A stretch of DNA of 64,000 bases from Actinomycetota bacterium (GTDB lineage Bacteria; Actinomycetota; UBA4738; HRBIN12). The stretch spans positions 1 to 64,000 of the forward strand of contig JBBECT010000006.1 in assembly GCA_040881665.1 (NCBI GenBank), written 5' to 3'. The position numbers were made by a program, and so were the translations under genes. The notes beneath the pieces are model-generated. The model had not been told where the DNA came from. It made no database searches and saw only the letters and a program-made list of their open reading frames with translations. Shown here piece by piece: positions 32,959 to 44,960 of the stretch (its first letter is position 1; the number at the start of each line of letters is the position of its first letter).

Positions 32959-35900
32959 GGCGTCGTTTCGGGCGGCGCGGTGACCGCGGACGTGGACGAG
33001 GGGCCCGTCGTGGTTCGGCCGATCCCGAGCCGCCCCTGGATCGGCACCGCGGCGGCCTCGGCGTGGTACTCCTGGATCGAGCGCGGCTGGGTCGCGGGGG
33101 CGGCGACCGCCTCGATCCCGCGGACCGCGGCCAGCACGCCCGGGATCGTCGTGACGCACGGCACGCCGGCGATCGCGGCGGCGGTGCGGATCCAGTAGCC
33201 GTCGGTGCGCGCGCCGCGGCCGAACGGCGTGTTGATCACGAGGTCGACCTGCCCGCCTTTCAGCAGATCGACGATCGTCGGCGTCACCTCACCGGTCGCG
33301 CCCGGGCGCGCGTGCTCACCCTCGGCCGCTGTGCCCTCCGAGACCTTCTGGACGAGCTCGACGGGGATCCCTCCGCGTGTGAGCACGCCGGCCGTTCCCT
33401 TCGTCGCGAGCAGGTGGAACCCCATATCGGCGAGGCGCTTGGCCGGTAGCAGGATCGCGCGCTTGTCCCGATTGGCGACCGAGACGAACACCGTGCCCTT
33501 CACCGGGAGCGAGGTGCCTCCGGCGACCAACGCCTTCGCCAGCGCCGCGCCGGAGTCCTGATCGACGCCCATGACCTCGCCGGTGGATTTCATCTCCGGG
33601 CCGAGCACCGTGTCCGCGCCGGGGAACCGGTTGAACGGCAGCACCGCCGCCTTGACCGACGTGTAGCGCAGATGCCGGTAGTGGTGTGGATCGTCGGGCA
33701 AGACACCATCGTCGATCAGCTGCGCGATCGATCGGCCGGCGAGCAGCAGCGTGGCGGAGCGCGCGAGCGAGACCCCGATCACCTTCGATACGAAGGGAAC
33801 GGTGCGCGATGCCCGCGGGTTCGCCTCGAGCACCCAGATCGTCTCGTCCTTCACGGCGAGCTGCAGGTTGAGCAAGCCGATCACTCCGAGCCGGCGCGCG
33901 AGCGCCCTGGTGATCTCCTCGACCCGGTCCATCTCGCCGTCGGAGAGCGTCTGGGGTGGGATCGCGCAGCTCGAATCACCGGAGTGGACCCCCGCTTCCT
34001 CGATGTGCTCCATGACCGCGCCGATGAACACGTCGGTCCCGTCGCACACCGCATCCACGTCGACCTCGATCGCGCCCTCCAGGAACCGGTCGATCAGCAC
34101 CGGGTGGTCCGGAGACGCCTCCGCCGCCGTGCGCACGAAGTGCTCGAGATCCTCGGCGTCGTACACGATCTCCATCGCGCGCCCTCCGAGCACGTAGGAG
34201 GGACGGACGACGACCGGGTAGCCGATGTCCTGCGCGATCCGCCGCGCCTCCCCGAGATCGCGCGCCTCACCATGCGGCGGCGCAGGGATGTCGAGCTCGC
34301 GCAGCACCTCCGCGAACTTCCCGCGGTCCTCCGCCAGATCGATCGCGGACGGTGGGGTTCCGAGGATCCGAACACCGCGCTCGGCGAGGAAGTGCGCGAG
34401 CCGCAGCGGCGTCTGGCCGCCGAACTGGCAGATCACACCCTCGGGGCGTTCGGACTCCACGATCGCCAGGACGTCCTCTTCCGAGAGCGGCTCGAAATAG
34501 AGGCGGCTCGAGGTGTCGTAGTCGGTCGAGACCGTCTCGGGGTTGGAGTTGACCATCACCGATTCGAAGCCGGCCTCCTCGAGTGCGAAGGCGGCGTGCA
34601 CGCAGGCGTAATCGAACTCGATCCCCTGCCCGATCCGGTTCGGCCCGGCGCCGAGGATCACGACCCGGGGTCGCTGCGCCGGCGTCACCTCGTCGGAGTC
34701 CTCGTAGGTCGAGTAGTGGTACGGCGTGCGGGCCGCGAACTCCCCGCCGCAGGTGTCGACGGTCTTGAACACCGGCCGGACCGCGAGCTCGCGGCGCCGC
34801 TCGGTCGCGGCACGCGCACCCGTTCCGGTCATGTGGGCGATCCGCCGGTCCGAGAGGCCGACCCGTTTGGCGCGCCGGATCTGTTCCGCGGAGAGTTCGG
34901 CGAGCGACCGTCCACGTAACGCCTCGGCCTCCTCGACCACCTCGGCGATCTGATCGACGAACCACGGGTCGATCGCCGAGGCTTCCGCGACCTCCTCGAT
35001 ACCGTGGCCGTCGCGCAGCGCGCGCTCGACCAGCAACAGCCGGTGCTCGGTCCCCTCGGCGATCGCGCTGAGCACATCACCCCCGTCGTCCCCCGGACCG
35101 TCGGCACCGAGGTCGAAACCGGTCCTCTCGATCGCGCGCCAGGACTTGCCGAGCGCCTCTTTGAAGGTTCGCCCGATCGCCATGACCTCACCGACCGACT
35201 TCATCGTGCTGGTGAGGGTCGGATCGGCCTCCGGGAACTTCTCGAAGGCGAACCGCGGCACCTTCACGACGACGTAGTCGAGCGTCGGCTCGAAGGCGGC
35301 CGGAGTCTCGCCGGTGATGTCGTTGACGATCTCGTCGAGGCGGTAGCCGACGGCGAGCAGGGCGGCGATCTTCGCGATCGGGAACCCGGTCGCCTTCGAC
35401 GCGAGCGCGGACGAGCGCGACACGCGAGGGTTCATCTCGATCACGACCCGCCGGCCCGTCCGTGGGTCGACGGCGAACTGGACGTTCGATCCACCGGTCT
35501 CGACACCGATCGCGCGGATGCAGGTGATGGCGTCGTCGCGCATCTGTTGGTACTCGCGGTCGGTGAGCGTCTGCTGCGGGGCGACGGTGATCGAGTCCCC
35601 CGTGTGCACACCCATCGGGTCGACGTTCTCGATCGAACAGATGATGACGGCGTTGTCGGCGCCGTCGCGCATCACCTCGAGCTCGAACTCTTTCCAGCCC
35701 TTGACCGATTCCTCGATCAGGACCTCGGTCGCCGGCGATTCCGCGAGGCTCCGACGGACCAGCTCCACGAGCTCGGCGCGGTCGTCCGCGAAGCCGCTGC
35801 CGCCGCCGCCCAGCATGAAGGAGGGCCGCACGATCACGGGGTAGCCGATCCGATCGGCGATCGCGGCGGCGTCAGCGACCGTGGTCGCGGTCTCCGCCCG

Positions 35901-36332
35901 TGGTACCTCCAACCCCGCCGCGACCATCCTCTCCTTGAATCGGCTGCGGTCCTCGGCGGCGTGGATCGCATCGAGCTTCGCCCCGATCAGCTCGACACCG
36001 AGTCGGTCGAGCTCCCCGGTTCCGGCGAGCGCGACCGCCACGTTGAGCCCCGTCTGCCCGCCGAGCGTCGGCAGCAACACGTCGGGCCGTTCGCGCCGCA
36101 CGATCGCCAGCACCGACTCCGGCGTCAGCGGCTCGATGTAGGTCGCGTCGGCGAACGACGGGTCGGTCATGATCGTCGCGGGGTTCGAGTTCACGAGGCA
36201 GACCTCGTACCCTTCAGCGCGCAGCGCCCGGCACGCCTGCGTTCCCGAGTAGTCGAACTCGCATGCCTGCCCGATCACGATCGGACCCGACCCGATCACC
36301 ATCACTTTGCGGATGTCGTTTCGTTTAGGCAC
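32955..36332 (-). CDS. carB: Carbamoyl-phosphate synthase large subunit
   Basis: Makes carbamoyl phosphate from ammonia, bicarbonate and ATP for pyrimidine and arginine synthesis. The 1125-residue protein has two homologous ATP-grasp halves: [20 protein letters not shown] begins the first and [20 protein letters not shown] the second. Both show an NSNPxT motif ([20 protein letters not shown]). The C-terminal MGS-like allosteric domain follows ([14 protein letters not shown]). GTG at 36332 directly abuts the carA stop. The product feeds pyrB here and argF at 7621. Confidence 0.97.
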   Translation of the reverse strand: MPKRNDIRKVMVIGSGPIVIGQACEFDYSGTQACRALRAEGYEVCLVNSNPATIMTDPSFADATYIEPLTPESVLAIVRRERPDVLLPTLGGQTGLNVAVALAGTGELDRLGVELIGAKLDAIHAAEDRSRFKERMVAAGLEVPRAETATTVADAAAIADRIGYPVIVRPSFMLGGGGSGFADDRAELVELVRRSLAESPATEVLIEESVKGWKEFELEVMRDGADNAVIICSIENVDPMGVHTGDSITVAPQQTLTDREYQQMRDDAITCIRAIGVETGGSNVQFAVDPRTGRRVVIEMNPRVSRSSALASKATGFPIAKIAALLAVGYRLDEIVNDITGETPAAFEPTLDYVVVKVPRFAFEKFPEADPTLTSTMKSVGEVMAIGRTFKEALGKSWRAIERTGFDLGADGPGDDGGDVLSAIAEGTEHRLLLVERALRDGHGIEEVAEASAIDPWFVDQIAEVVEEAEALRGRSLAELSAEQIRRAKRVGLSDRRIAHMTGTGARAATERRRELAVRPVFKTVDTCGGEFAARTPYHYSTYEDSDEVTPAQRPRVVILGAGPNRIGQGIEFDYACVHAAFALEEAGFESVMVNSNPETVSTDYDTSSRLYFEPLSEEDVLAIVESERPEGVICQFGGQTPLRLAHFLAERGVRILGTPPSAIDLAEDRGKFAEVLRELDIPAPPHGEARDLGEARRIAQDIGYPVVVRPSYVLGGRAMEIVYDAEDLEHFVRTAAEASPDHPVLIDRFLEGAIEVDVDAVCDGTDVFIGAVMEHIEEAGVHSGDSSCAIPPQTLSDGEMDRVEEITRALARRLGVIGLLNLQLAVKDETIWVLEANPRASRTVPFVSKVIGVSLARSATLLLAGRSIAQLIDDGVLPDDPHHYRHLRYTSVKAAVLPFNRFPGADTVLGPEMKSTGEVMGVDQDSGAALAKALVAGGTSLPVKGTVFVSVANRDKRAILLPAKRLADMGFHLLATKGTAGVLTRGGIPVELVQKVSEGTAAEGEHARPGATGEVTPTIVDLLKGGQVDLVINTPFGRGARTDGYWIRTAAAIAGVPCVTTIPGVLAAVRGIEAVAAPATQPRSIQEYHAEAAAVPIQGRLGIGRTTTGPSSTSAVTAPPETTP

Positions 36333-37511
36333 CTAGGATGCCTCCCGCATCGACGCGCGGAACTCGTCGAACAGGTAGCGGGAATCGTGCGGCCCGGGCG
36401 CGGCCTCGGGGTGGTACTGCACCGAGAACGCGGGCACGTCGAGGCAGCGGAGCCCCTCGAGCGTTCCGTCGTTCAGGTTCCAGTGGGTGAGCGCAACACG
36501 TCCCGACGCCGTCTCGACCACGGCCGGCTCGCCGGCGGCCGCCGCCTCGGCGGGATCGAGCCCGTCGTCCCACGACCGCGCGTCCACCGCGAACCCGTGG
36601 TTGTGGCTGGTGATCTCGACTCGGCCCGACCGGAGGTCCTTCACCGGCTGGTTCACCCCACGGTGACCGAACTTCATCTTGTAGGTGCTCCCACCGAGCG
36701 CGTGTCCCAACAGTTGGTGCCCCAGACAGATCCCGAACACCGGCACCGTCCCGAGCAACGCCCGCGTCGTCGCGATCCCGTAGCGCGTCGCCCCCGGATC
36801 GCCGGGTCCGTTCGACAGGAACAGCCCCTCGAACCCTCCGGCGGCGATCTCCTCGGGCGGCGTCTGTGCGGGGAACACCGACGCCTCGATGCCCTCCGCC
36901 GCAAGCAGCCGCAGGATGTTCCGCTTCATACCGAGGTCGAGGGCCGCGACCGCGTGGGTGCGCCCCTCATGCGCCTTCGCGGGGCCGACGAGCTCGCGAG
37001 CCTCGTAGGGCCGCGGAGCGCTCACGTTTTTGGCCAGGTCGGCACCCTCCATCCCCGACTGCTCCCGCACGCGGTCGGTCAGCGAGCCGGGGTCGAGATC
37101 GGTGGTGGACACCCCGCACCGCATCGCGCCCGCCTCGCGGATCCGCAGCGTGAGCCGACGGGTGTCGACATCTTCGATCCCCACGACGCCGGCCGCGCCC
37201 AGTTCCTCGTGCAGCGTGCGCCGGGCCCGCCAGCTCGATGCCCGGCGCGAGGCCTCACGGACCACGAATCCCGCAACCTGGACGTCCGATGATTCGGCGT
37301 CCTCGTCGTTCGTCCCGTAGTTGCCCTGCTGCGGCGCGGTCATCACGACGACCTGGCCGGCGTACGAGGGATCGGTGAGCACCTCCTGGTAGCCGACCAT
37401 GCCGGTGTTGAACACGACCTCACCGAAGCTCTCCCCTGCCGCGCCGAACCCGCGCCCGTGGAATGCCGTGCCGTCCTCGAGCACCAGGAGCGCCTCCGGA
37501 CCCCGGGTCAC
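36333..37511 (-). CDS. carA: Carbamoyl-phosphate synthase small subunit
   Basis: Glutaminase subunit supplying ammonia to CarB. The 392-residue protein has the N-terminal CPSase domain (LVLEDGTAFHGRGFG; VVFNTGMVGYQEVLTDPSY) and a class I amidotransferase domain with nucleophile Cys in VFGICLGHQLLGHALGG and catalytic His in VQYHPEAAPGPHDS. The start is GTG at 37511, overlapping the pyrC stop as GTGA; open frame further upstream is a shadow of pyrC. Confidence 0.96.
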   Translation of the reverse strand: MTRGPEALLVLEDGTAFHGRGFGAAGESFGEVVFNTGMVGYQEVLTDPSYAGQVVVMTAPQQGNYGTNDEDAESSDVQVAGFVVREASRRASSWRARRTLHEELGAAGVVGIEDVDTRRLTLRIREAGAMRCGVSTTDLDPGSLTDRVREQSGMEGADLAKNVSAPRPYEARELVGPAKAHEGRTHAVAALDLGMKRNILRLLAAEGIEASVFPAQTPPEEIAAGGFEGLFLSNGPGDPGATRYGIATTRALLGTVPVFGICLGHQLLGHALGGSTYKMKFGHRGVNQPVKDLRSGRVEITSHNHGFAVDARSWDDGLDPAEAAAAGEPAVVETASGRVALTHWNLNDGTLEGLRCLDVPAFSVQYHPEAAPGPHDSRYLFDEFRASMREAS

Positions 37512-38810
37512 CGCTGGGCCTTCCCGTCCGCGACGACGAGCTCCCCCCGGAAGCACGTGTGGACCACCCGCCCCGTGAGCGATGCCCCGAGGAACGCGGA
37601 GTTCCGACTCTTGGAGACGAACGGCGCCTCCGCGGTCCACCGCGCGGCCGGGTCGAACACGACGAGGTTGGCCGGGTCGCCGACCTCGAGCGGGCCACCG
37701 TGGTCGGTCGCTCCCAGGATCCGAGCGGGAGCGCTCGAGAGCGCGTCGATCGCCCGCGACAGCGGGAGCAGTCCGGGCTCCACGAGGTGGGTGAGCACGG
37801 CGGCCAGCGCCGTCTCGAGACCGATCGTGCCCGGAGGGCTCCGGTCGAACTCGGCCTCCTTCTCCTCGACCGCGTGGGGGGCGTGGTCGGTGGCGATCAC
37901 GTCGATCGTGCCGTCGGCCAGGCCGGCGCGCAGCGCGTCCCGGTCGTCGGAGGTGCGCAGCGGCGGGTTCACCTTCAGGTTCGTGTCGTAGGTGACGAGG
38001 TCGTCGTCGGTGAACACGAGATGGTGCGGCGTGACCTCGGCCGAGACCCGCAGACCCTCATCCTTCGCGCGGCGGATCAGGTCGATCGAACCCGCGGAGG
38101 ACACGTGGCATACGTGGAGCCGCCCGCCGGTCATCCGTGCGATCGCGAGGTCGCGGGCGAGCGCCACCTCTTCCGCCTCGCGCGGACGCCCCGCCAGACC
38201 CAGGGAGTAGGAGTTGTATCCCTCGTGCATCTGTCCGCCCTCGACGAGGCTCGGGTCCTCACAGTGCTCGGCGATCACCACGTCGTCGAACGCGGTCGCG
38301 TACCGCAGCGCATAGCGCAGCACGCGCGCGTTCGGCACGCAGTTCCCGTCGTCGCTGAAGATCCGCACCCCCGCCTCGACCATCTCGCCGAGCTCGGCGA
38401 GGTCTTCTCCCTCGAGCCTGCGGGTGATCGCACCGACCGGGAACACGTCGCAGAGGCCCGCGCGGGCCGCGAGTGCCTGCACCTCTCGGATCACCGCGGC
38501 ATTGTCGGCAACCGGATCGGTGTTCGCCATCGCCGAGATCGCGGTGAACCCTCCGGCCGCGGCGGCACGCGACCCGCTCTCGATCGTCTCCTTGTCCTCG
38601 CGGCCGGGTTCCCGCAGATGCGTGTGCAGATCGACGAGCCCCGGTGTCAGCACGAGCCCGTCGCACTCGACGATGTCCGCATCACCGGCCTCGGCCCCGT
38701 CGCCGATCGCGGCGATCCTGCCGCCTGAGACGAGCAGGTCGGCCGGGGTGTCGCGTTCCCCGGCGGGATCGATCACGCGAGCCCCCCGGAACAGCAGCTT
38801 CGCGCTCGCC

Positions 38811-38818
<8 letters not shown>
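37508..38818 (-). CDS. pyrC: Dihydroorotase (class I, PyrC)
   Basis: Cyclises carbamoyl-aspartate to dihydroorotate. The 436-residue amidohydrolase has the metal site [10 protein letters not shown] with HxH, the DDGN loop (IFSDDGNCV), the His ligands in VIAEHCED and HVCHVSSAG, and the catalytic-loop Asp in [12 protein letters not shown]. The ATG at 38818 (MSEASAK) falls in the last eight bases of pyrB, so the two are translationally coupled. Confidence 0.96.
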
Positions 38819-40440
<1,622 letters not shown>

Positions 40441-40456
40441 GAAGTGCTGCCCAGAG

Positions 40457-40472
40457 AGGATAGCACTACACT
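40457..40472. promoter_or_regulatory. Divergent, nearly overlapping -10 boxes for the pyr operon and tatA
   Basis: TATCCT on the minus strand (40457-40462) would start the pyr leader near 40450, just before the PyrR element. TACACT on the plus strand (40467-40472) would start tatA about 20 bases before its ATG. The boxes are only four bases apart, so the two polymerases could interfere. Both -35 regions are weak. Confidence 0.45.
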
Positions 40473-40499
40473 TGAGGTCGCCCGAGACAAGGAGTCACC

Positions 40500-40727
40500 A
40501 TGCTGGCCATCTCCCTCGGCCCGACCGAGATCGCGATCATCGTGGGTGTCGTCGCGCTGCTGTTCGGCGCCAAGAAGATCCCCGAGCTCGCCCGCTCGAT
40601 CGGCCGGTCACAGTCGGAGTTCAAGAAGGGGATGAAGGAAGGCACGGCGGACGACGTGGATGAGGCCGACGCCGCGGACACCACTGTCGAGTCCACCGAC
40701 ACCAAGGCCGAGAAGACCACCGACTGA
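40500..40727 (+). CDS. tatA: Sec-independent translocase TatA/TatE family protein
   Basis: Pore-forming component of the twin-arginine translocase, which exports folded proteins. The 75-residue protein has an N-terminal membrane helix ([20 protein letters not shown]), the amphipathic helix beginning [20 protein letters not shown], and an acidic Thr-rich tail. AAGGAG precedes the ATG. tatC is not in the window. It is one of three plus-strand genes here and converges with nusB. Confidence 0.92.
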   Translation: MLAISLGPTEIAIIVGVVALLFGAKKIPELARSIGRSQSEFKKGMKEGTADDVDEADAADTTVESTDTKAEKTTD

Positions 40728-40756
40728 GGTCGGGGTCGGCACACCCCTTCAGTCGG
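40720..40756. terminator. Bidirectional terminator-like hairpin between tatA and nusB
   Basis: CCGACTGA (40720-40727), ending in the tatA stop codon, is inverted at 40749-40756 as TCAGTCGG, which contains the nusB stop. Inside it GGGG (732-735) pairs with CCCC (744-747) and GG with CC, giving a long imperfect hairpin. There are no U-runs, so efficiency is unclear, but it sits exactly between convergent genes. Confidence 0.45.
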
Positions 40757-41153
40757 CCGGCTCGCGTTCGCGGGCCAGCCGGCCGAGCACCCCGTTCACG
40801 AACCGTCCCGAGTCCTCCGTGCTGAGCTGCTTGACCGCCTCGACCGCCTCGTCGATCGCCACCGCCGCCGGGATATCGTCGCGGTGCACGATCTCGTAGA
40901 CCGCCAGCCGGAGCACGCTGCGATCCACCGCCGGCATCCGCTCCACCGTCCAGCCCTCCGCGAGCCTGCCCAACACCTCGTCGATCTCGGGCAGCGCGTC
41001 CGTCGCTCCCTCGACCAGCTCGCGGGAGAACGGCGGCACGGCTCGTCCCGACGTCCCCCACTCCTCGAGCACGACCAGAGGATCGTGGTCCAGGATGTCG
41101 GCCTGACAGAGGATGTCCAGCGCGATCCTGCGGGCGTCGCGCCGCGACGCCAC
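40749..41153 (-). CDS. nusB: Transcription antitermination protein NusB
   Basis: Binds boxA RNA with ribosomal protein S10 during rRNA transcription. The 134-residue all-helical protein shows RRDARRIALDILCQADILD at the start and the C-terminal signature RLAVYEIVHRDDIPAAVAID...LSTEDSGRFVNGVLGRL. It starts with GTG four bases after the efp stop. Its probable target in this window is the boxA at 274-292. The order efp-nusB next to pyrR is typical of Gram-positive bacteria. Confidence 0.95.
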   Translation of the reverse strand: MASRRDARRIALDILCQADILDHDPLVVLEEWGTSGRAVPPFSRELVEGATDALPEIDEVLGRLAEGWTVERMPAVDRSVLRLAVYEIVHRDDIPAAVAIDEAVEAVKQLSTEDSGRFVNGVLGRLAREREPAD

Positions 41154-41157
41154 CGTC

Positions 41158-41721
41158 CTACTTCTCCCGCTCGAGGTAGTCGCCCGAACGCGTGTCGACC
41201 TTGACGCGCTCGCCCTCTTCGATGAACAGCGGAACCTGGACCACGACGCCGGTCTCCATCGTCGCCGGTTTCAGGGCGTTCGTCCGTGTGTCGCCCTTGA
41301 CGCCCGGCTCGGTCGATGCGACGGCCAGCACGACCGAGGCAGCCAGCTCGACCGCGATCGGCGTTCCCTCGTGGGTGGAGACCTGCGCGGTGGCGCTCTC
41401 GCTCAGGAACTCCTTGGCGCCGCCCACGATCGAGGCCGGCACGTGGAGCTGGTCGAAGGTCTGCAGGTCCATGAACACGAGGTCGTCGCCGTCCGGGTAC
41501 AGGTACTGCATCTCCTTGCGCTCGACGATCGCCATCCCGACCTTTATTCCGGCGTTGAAGGTCTTCTCGATCACGGCGCCCGTCTTGACGTTGCGCAGCT
41601 TCGTGCGGACGAACGCCCCGCCCTTGCCCGGCTTGACGTGCTGGAACTCGATGATCTGGAACAGCGCTCCCTCCAGGTTCAGGGTCATCCCGTTCTTCAG
41701 ATCGTTGGTCGAAACGCTCAC
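41158..41721 (-). CDS. efp: Elongation factor P
   Basis: Relieves ribosome stalling at polyproline stretches, which are common in the Pro-rich pilus proteins encoded here. The 187-residue protein has three beta-barrel domains: KOW-like N-terminus with the modification-site loop QHVKPGKGGAFVRT, then YLYPDGDDLVFMD and the C-terminal OB fold (VQVPLFIEEGERVKVDTRSGDY). GTG at 41721 follows GAGGAG by five bases. A TAGGCT box at 41764-41769 could be its own promoter. Confidence 0.95.
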   Translation of the reverse strand: MSVSTNDLKNGMTLNLEGALFQIIEFQHVKPGKGGAFVRTKLRNVKTGAVIEKTFNAGIKVGMAIVERKEMQYLYPDGDDLVFMDLQTFDQLHVPASIVGGAKEFLSESATAQVSTHEGTPIAVELAASVVLAVASTEPGVKGDTRTNALKPATMETGVVVQVPLFIEEGERVKVDTRSGDYLEREK

Positions 41722-41763
41722 ACAGACTCCTCGCGCCGTGCTCTTCGCCGATCGGACCACGAG

Positions 41764-41769
41764 AGCCTA
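41764..41769 (-). promoter_or_regulatory. -10-like box upstream of efp
   Basis: TAGGCT (in CTCTAGGCTCTC) on the minus strand lies between the M24 peptidase stop and efp and would give a 5' UTR of about 35-40 bases containing GAGGAG. No clear -35 is present. Confidence 0.32.
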
Positions 41770-41788
41770 GAGGCCGTCCGTGATCGCG

Positions 41789-42862
41789 TCACAGGACGAG
41801 CAGGTCCTTCGACGCGTCCGGCAGCGGGCGAGGGCCGTCCTCGGTGACCTCGACCATGTCCTCGATCCGCACGCCCCCGAGACCGGGGACGTAGATCCCC
41901 GGCTCGATCGTCACGACCGCGCCGTCGGGGATCGTGGTCCGCTCGTCACGGCGCAGGATCGGTGCTTCGTGGATCTGGAGTCCGACCCCGTGTCCGAGCG
42001 GATGCACCCAGGCGTGTCCGTACCCGGCCTCCTCGACGACCGCACGCGCGGCGGCCTCGACCTCGCGGACCTGGACCCCCGGCGTCAGCGCCGCCACGCC
42101 CGCCTCGTGCGCGCCGAGGACCGTCGCGTGGATCCGCCGGAGCTCGGGACCCGGATCGCCGAGGGCAGCGGTCCGCGTCATGTCCGCGTGGTAGCCGTCC
42201 ACGAGGGCGCCGAAGTCCATCTTCACGACGTCGGCGGTCGTCAGCGCGCGATCGGTCGGGGCGTGGTGCGGCTCGGCCGCCCGCTCGCCGAACGCGACGA
42301 TCGGCTCGAACGCCCGGTCGTCCGCCCCGGCCCGGCGCATCGCGATCTCGAGCTCGAGCGCGACCTGCCGTTCGGTGACCCCCGGACGCAGCCCCCCGAT
42401 CACCGCGTCGAAGGCGGCGTCGGTACACGCCTGGGCTCGCTCGAGCGTCCGGACCTCGTCGGCATCCTTGGTCAGACGCTCCCCCTCGACCAACCCGGAC
42501 ACACCGATCAGCTCGACGCCGTCGAGCCGCTCCGCGAGGTCGCCGAAGGACGCGTACGGCAGCGACGTCTCGAACCCGATCCGCGAGGCGCCGGCATCCA
42601 CCGCGCGTTCGGCGGCCGCACGGAGCAGCCCGGTGGCCGGCGTGAGCACCTCGACGCCGGATCCCTCTCGTCTGGCCTGCTCGGTGTACCGGCCGTCGGT
42701 CAGCAGGAGGGCGGGTCGATCTCCGCTCAGCAGGAGCACTCCCGCGCTCCCGGTGAATCCCGTGAGGTAGCGCACGTTCGCCCGATCGGTGACGAGGATC
42801 GTGGGGACCCCGATCTCCGCCAGACGAGCCGCGACCCGTGTGCGGCGCCCCGCGTGATCCAC
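41789..42862 (-). CDS. M24 family Xaa-Pro aminopeptidase
   Basis: Cytosolic metallopeptidase that removes N-terminal residues before proline or cleaves Xaa-Pro dipeptides. The 357-residue protein has a creatinase-like N-terminal domain (VTDRANVRYLTGFTGSAG) and a pita-bread catalytic domain with both metal Asp in MDFGALVDGYHADMTRTA, the His in HPLGHGVGLQIHEAP, and the Glu ligands in VVTIEPGIYVPGLGGVRIEDM. GTG at 42862 follows the aroQ stop by five bases; open frame upstream is an aroQ shadow. The order aroQ-pepQ-efp-nusB is common in Gram-positive bacteria. Confidence 0.92.
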   Translation of the reverse strand: MDHAGRRTRVAARLAEIGVPTILVTDRANVRYLTGFTGSAGVLLLSGDRPALLLTDGRYTEQARREGSGVEVLTPATGLLRAAAERAVDAGASRIGFETSLPYASFGDLAERLDGVELIGVSGLVEGERLTKDADEVRTLERAQACTDAAFDAVIGGLRPGVTERQVALELEIAMRRAGADDRAFEPIVAFGERAAEPHHAPTDRALTTADVVKMDFGALVDGYHADMTRTAALGDPGPELRRIHATVLGAHEAGVAALTPGVQVREVEAAARAVVEEAGYGHAWVHPLGHGVGLQIHEAPILRRDERTTIPDGAVVTIEPGIYVPGLGGVRIEDMVEVTEDGPRPLPDASKDLLVL

Positions 42863-42867
42863 GCCGG

Positions 42868-43296
42868 TTACAGGCCCGAGACGGCTTCGAGCGCGAGGTG
42901 ATACCCGAGCGTTCCCGCGCCGGCGATCGTGATGCGCGAGACCGGCGAGATCACGGAGTGTCGCCGCCACTCCTCCCGCGCATAGATGTTCGTCTGGTGC
43001 ACCTCGATCACGGGCGCCTCGCCCGCTTCGATCGCGTCCCGGAGCGCGTAGGAGGAATGGGTCAGGGCCCCGGCGTTCAGCACCACGGCCTCGAAGCCGT
43101 CGCCCGAGGCTCCGCGCACCCATCCGAGGATCTCGCCCTCGTGGTCGGACTGACGCCACTCGACCTCATGTCCGAGCTCGGCGGCGCGCTTGGCAACACC
43201 CTCCATGATCTCGGGCAGCGTTTGGGTCCCGTACTTCTCCGGCTCACGCTCGCCCAGCGCTCCGAGGTTCGGACCGAACACGTACAGCACGCGCAT
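42868..43296 (-). CDS. aroQ: 3-dehydroquinate dehydratase, type II
   Basis: Third shikimate step. The 142-residue protein is the small type II enzyme: YVFGPNLGALGEREPEKYGT carries the flexible-loop Arg and catalytic Tyr, LNAGALTHSSYALRDAI the substrate region, and EVHQTNIYAREEWRRHSVIS the catalytic His. A GGGAG sequence precedes the ATG. It follows aroB in the aroC-aroK-aroB-aroQ order. Confidence 0.95.
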   Translation of the reverse strand: MRVLYVFGPNLGALGEREPEKYGTQTLPEIMEGVAKRAAELGHEVEWRQSDHEGEILGWVRGASGDGFEAVVLNAGALTHSSYALRDAIEAGEAPVIEVHQTNIYAREEWRRHSVISPVSRITIAGAGTLGYHLALEAVSGL

Positions 43297-43360
43297 ATCC
43301 CGTGTCTCCCTCTCTCCGCGTCGGTGGTCGGTCCCCGTCGGTCGCCGGCATGCGCGACCC

Positions 43361-44449
43361 TCAGGCCGGCGCTCCCATCGCGGTTAGCGTGGCACGGATC
43401 CGGTCCCGGGGCACGCCGTCGACGACCTCGGGCTGTCCGATCCCCCGCAGCAGGACGAAGCGGATCCCGCCCTGGAACTTCTTGTCGAGGTGAAACGCAT
43501 CGAGGATCTCCTCCACCGGAGGGAGCCCGACCTCGGCCTCCAGGCCCAACGAGGTGAGCAGCCGCACGTGCCGGGCGGTAAGTCCCGGCTCGGCGATTCC
43601 GACGGCCTCGGCCAGTCGGGCCGCGAACACCATCCCGATCGCGACCGCTTCGCCGTGGGTGTGCCCGGCGAAGGACTCGATCCGCTCGAGCGCGTGACCC
43701 AAGGTGTGCCCGTAGTTCAGGAAGAGCCGCGTTCCCTCGTCCTTCTCGTCCTCGGCGACCGTGCGCGCCTTCGCCTCGACGCAACGCGCGACGAGCTCGA
43801 CCATCACCTCGGGCTCTCGCGCGAGGACGACGTCGAGCCGCGTTTCGAGCAGCGCGAGCAGCTCGGTGTCGAGCGTGAGCCCGTACTTCGCGACCTCGGC
43901 CAGCCCGGATCGCAGATCCCGATCCGGCACCGATGCGAGCGTCCCCACGTCGGCAAGCACCGCCGAGGGCTGGTAGAAGGCGCCGACGAGGTTCTTGCCC
44001 TCCGGGAGGTTCACCGCGGTCTTGCCGCCGATCGCAGCGTCGACCTGCGCGGTGAGCGTCGTCGGGACCTGCACGAAGGGCACGCCACGCGCGTAGCTGG
44101 CCGCGACGAACCCCGCGAGGTCCCCGACCGCACCGCCGCCGAGCGCCACGACGAGGTCACCGCGATGCGCCCGTTGCGTGGCGAGCTGGCGCACCAGCGT
44201 GCCGTGGACCTGAAGCGTCTTGGCCTCCTCGCCGGAGGGCACCCCGAGCAGCACCGGCTCGAGATCCCGCTCACGCAACGAGGCTGCGAGCGGTTCGAAC
44301 CACGTGTCGGAGACCGTGCGGTCGCTGACCACGAACGCGCGCGAAGCCGCGGGAAGCTCGGGGAGGTGCTCGCCGGCGGCGGCGATAAGCCCCTCGCCGA
44401 TCGTCACCTCGTAGGGCCGGCCGGGGATCGCGACGCTCACGCGACGCAC
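43361..44449 (-). CDS. aroB: 3-dehydroquinate synthase
   Basis: Second shikimate step, an NAD- and metal-dependent cyclase. The 362-residue protein has the NAD-binding ALGGGAVGDLAGFVAASYARG, VPTTLTAQVDAAIGGKTAVN and the metal ligands in GYGHTLGHALE-type NYGHTLGHALERIE and AGHTHGEAVAIGM. GTG at 44449 (five bases after GGGAG) is preferred; GTG at 44440 is possible. Open frame further upstream is an aroK shadow. Confidence 0.95.
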   Translation of the reverse strand: MRRVSVAIPGRPYEVTIGEGLIAAAGEHLPELPAASRAFVVSDRTVSDTWFEPLAASLRERDLEPVLLGVPSGEEAKTLQVHGTLVRQLATQRAHRGDLVVALGGGAVGDLAGFVAASYARGVPFVQVPTTLTAQVDAAIGGKTAVNLPEGKNLVGAFYQPSAVLADVGTLASVPDRDLRSGLAEVAKYGLTLDTELLALLETRLDVVLAREPEVMVELVARCVEAKARTVAEDEKDEGTRLFLNYGHTLGHALERIESFAGHTHGEAVAIGMVFAARLAEAVGIAEPGLTARHVRLLTSLGLEAEVGLPPVEEILDAFHLDKKFQGGIRFVLLRGIGQPEVVDGVPRDRIRATLTAMGAPA

Positions 44450-44462
44450 GGGCGCTCCCGCT

Positions 44463-44960
44463 TCACGCGCTGCCTCGCAGCTCCTGCTCGATCGCCGCCG
44501 CAACCGCTCCCGGCGTGCCGCTGCCGTCGACCACGTGCGCGGCGAACTCCCGGTAGGCCGGCTCCCTCTGGGCGAGGAGCAGCTCGAGATCACCTTCTTC
44601 GTGGATCAGCGGTCGCTCGGCCGCGGGCCGCACACGGCGTTTCAGGATGTCGATCGGGACGTCCAGGAACACCACGTGGCCCGTGGCACGCAGCGTGACG
44701 CGGTTGGCCGGCTCGATCACGACGCCGCCTCCGCACGCGACCACGCTCGGATCGTCGGCCGCCGCCTTCGTCAGCACCTGCGCTTCCAGCGCCCGGAAGG
44801 CCGGCTCGCCCTCGTCGGCGAAGATCGCCGTGATCGACTTGCCCGCCTCCCGCTCGATCTCGTGATCGAGATCGACGAACGGAACGCCGAGCCGGCCCGC
44901 GAGCTCCGCGCCGACGACGCTCTTGCCCGACCCGGGCATGCCCACGAGATAGACGATCAC
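44463..44960 (-). CDS. aroK: Shikimate kinase
   Basis: Phosphorylates shikimate. The 165-residue P-loop kinase begins [17 protein letters not shown], with shikimate contacts in [11 protein letters not shown] and [11 protein letters not shown], and the lid region [15 protein letters not shown] at 44960 overlaps the aroC stop as GTGA, coupling the two proteins. Length is normal. Confidence 0.96.
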   Translation of the reverse strand: MIVYLVGMPGSGKSVVGAELAGRLGVPFVDLDHEIEREAGKSITAIFADEGEPAFRALEAQVLTKAAADDPSVVACGGGVVIEPANRVTLRATGHVVFLDVPIDILKRRVRPAAERPLIHEEGDLELLLAQREPAYREFAAHVVDGSGTPGAVAAAIEQELRGSA

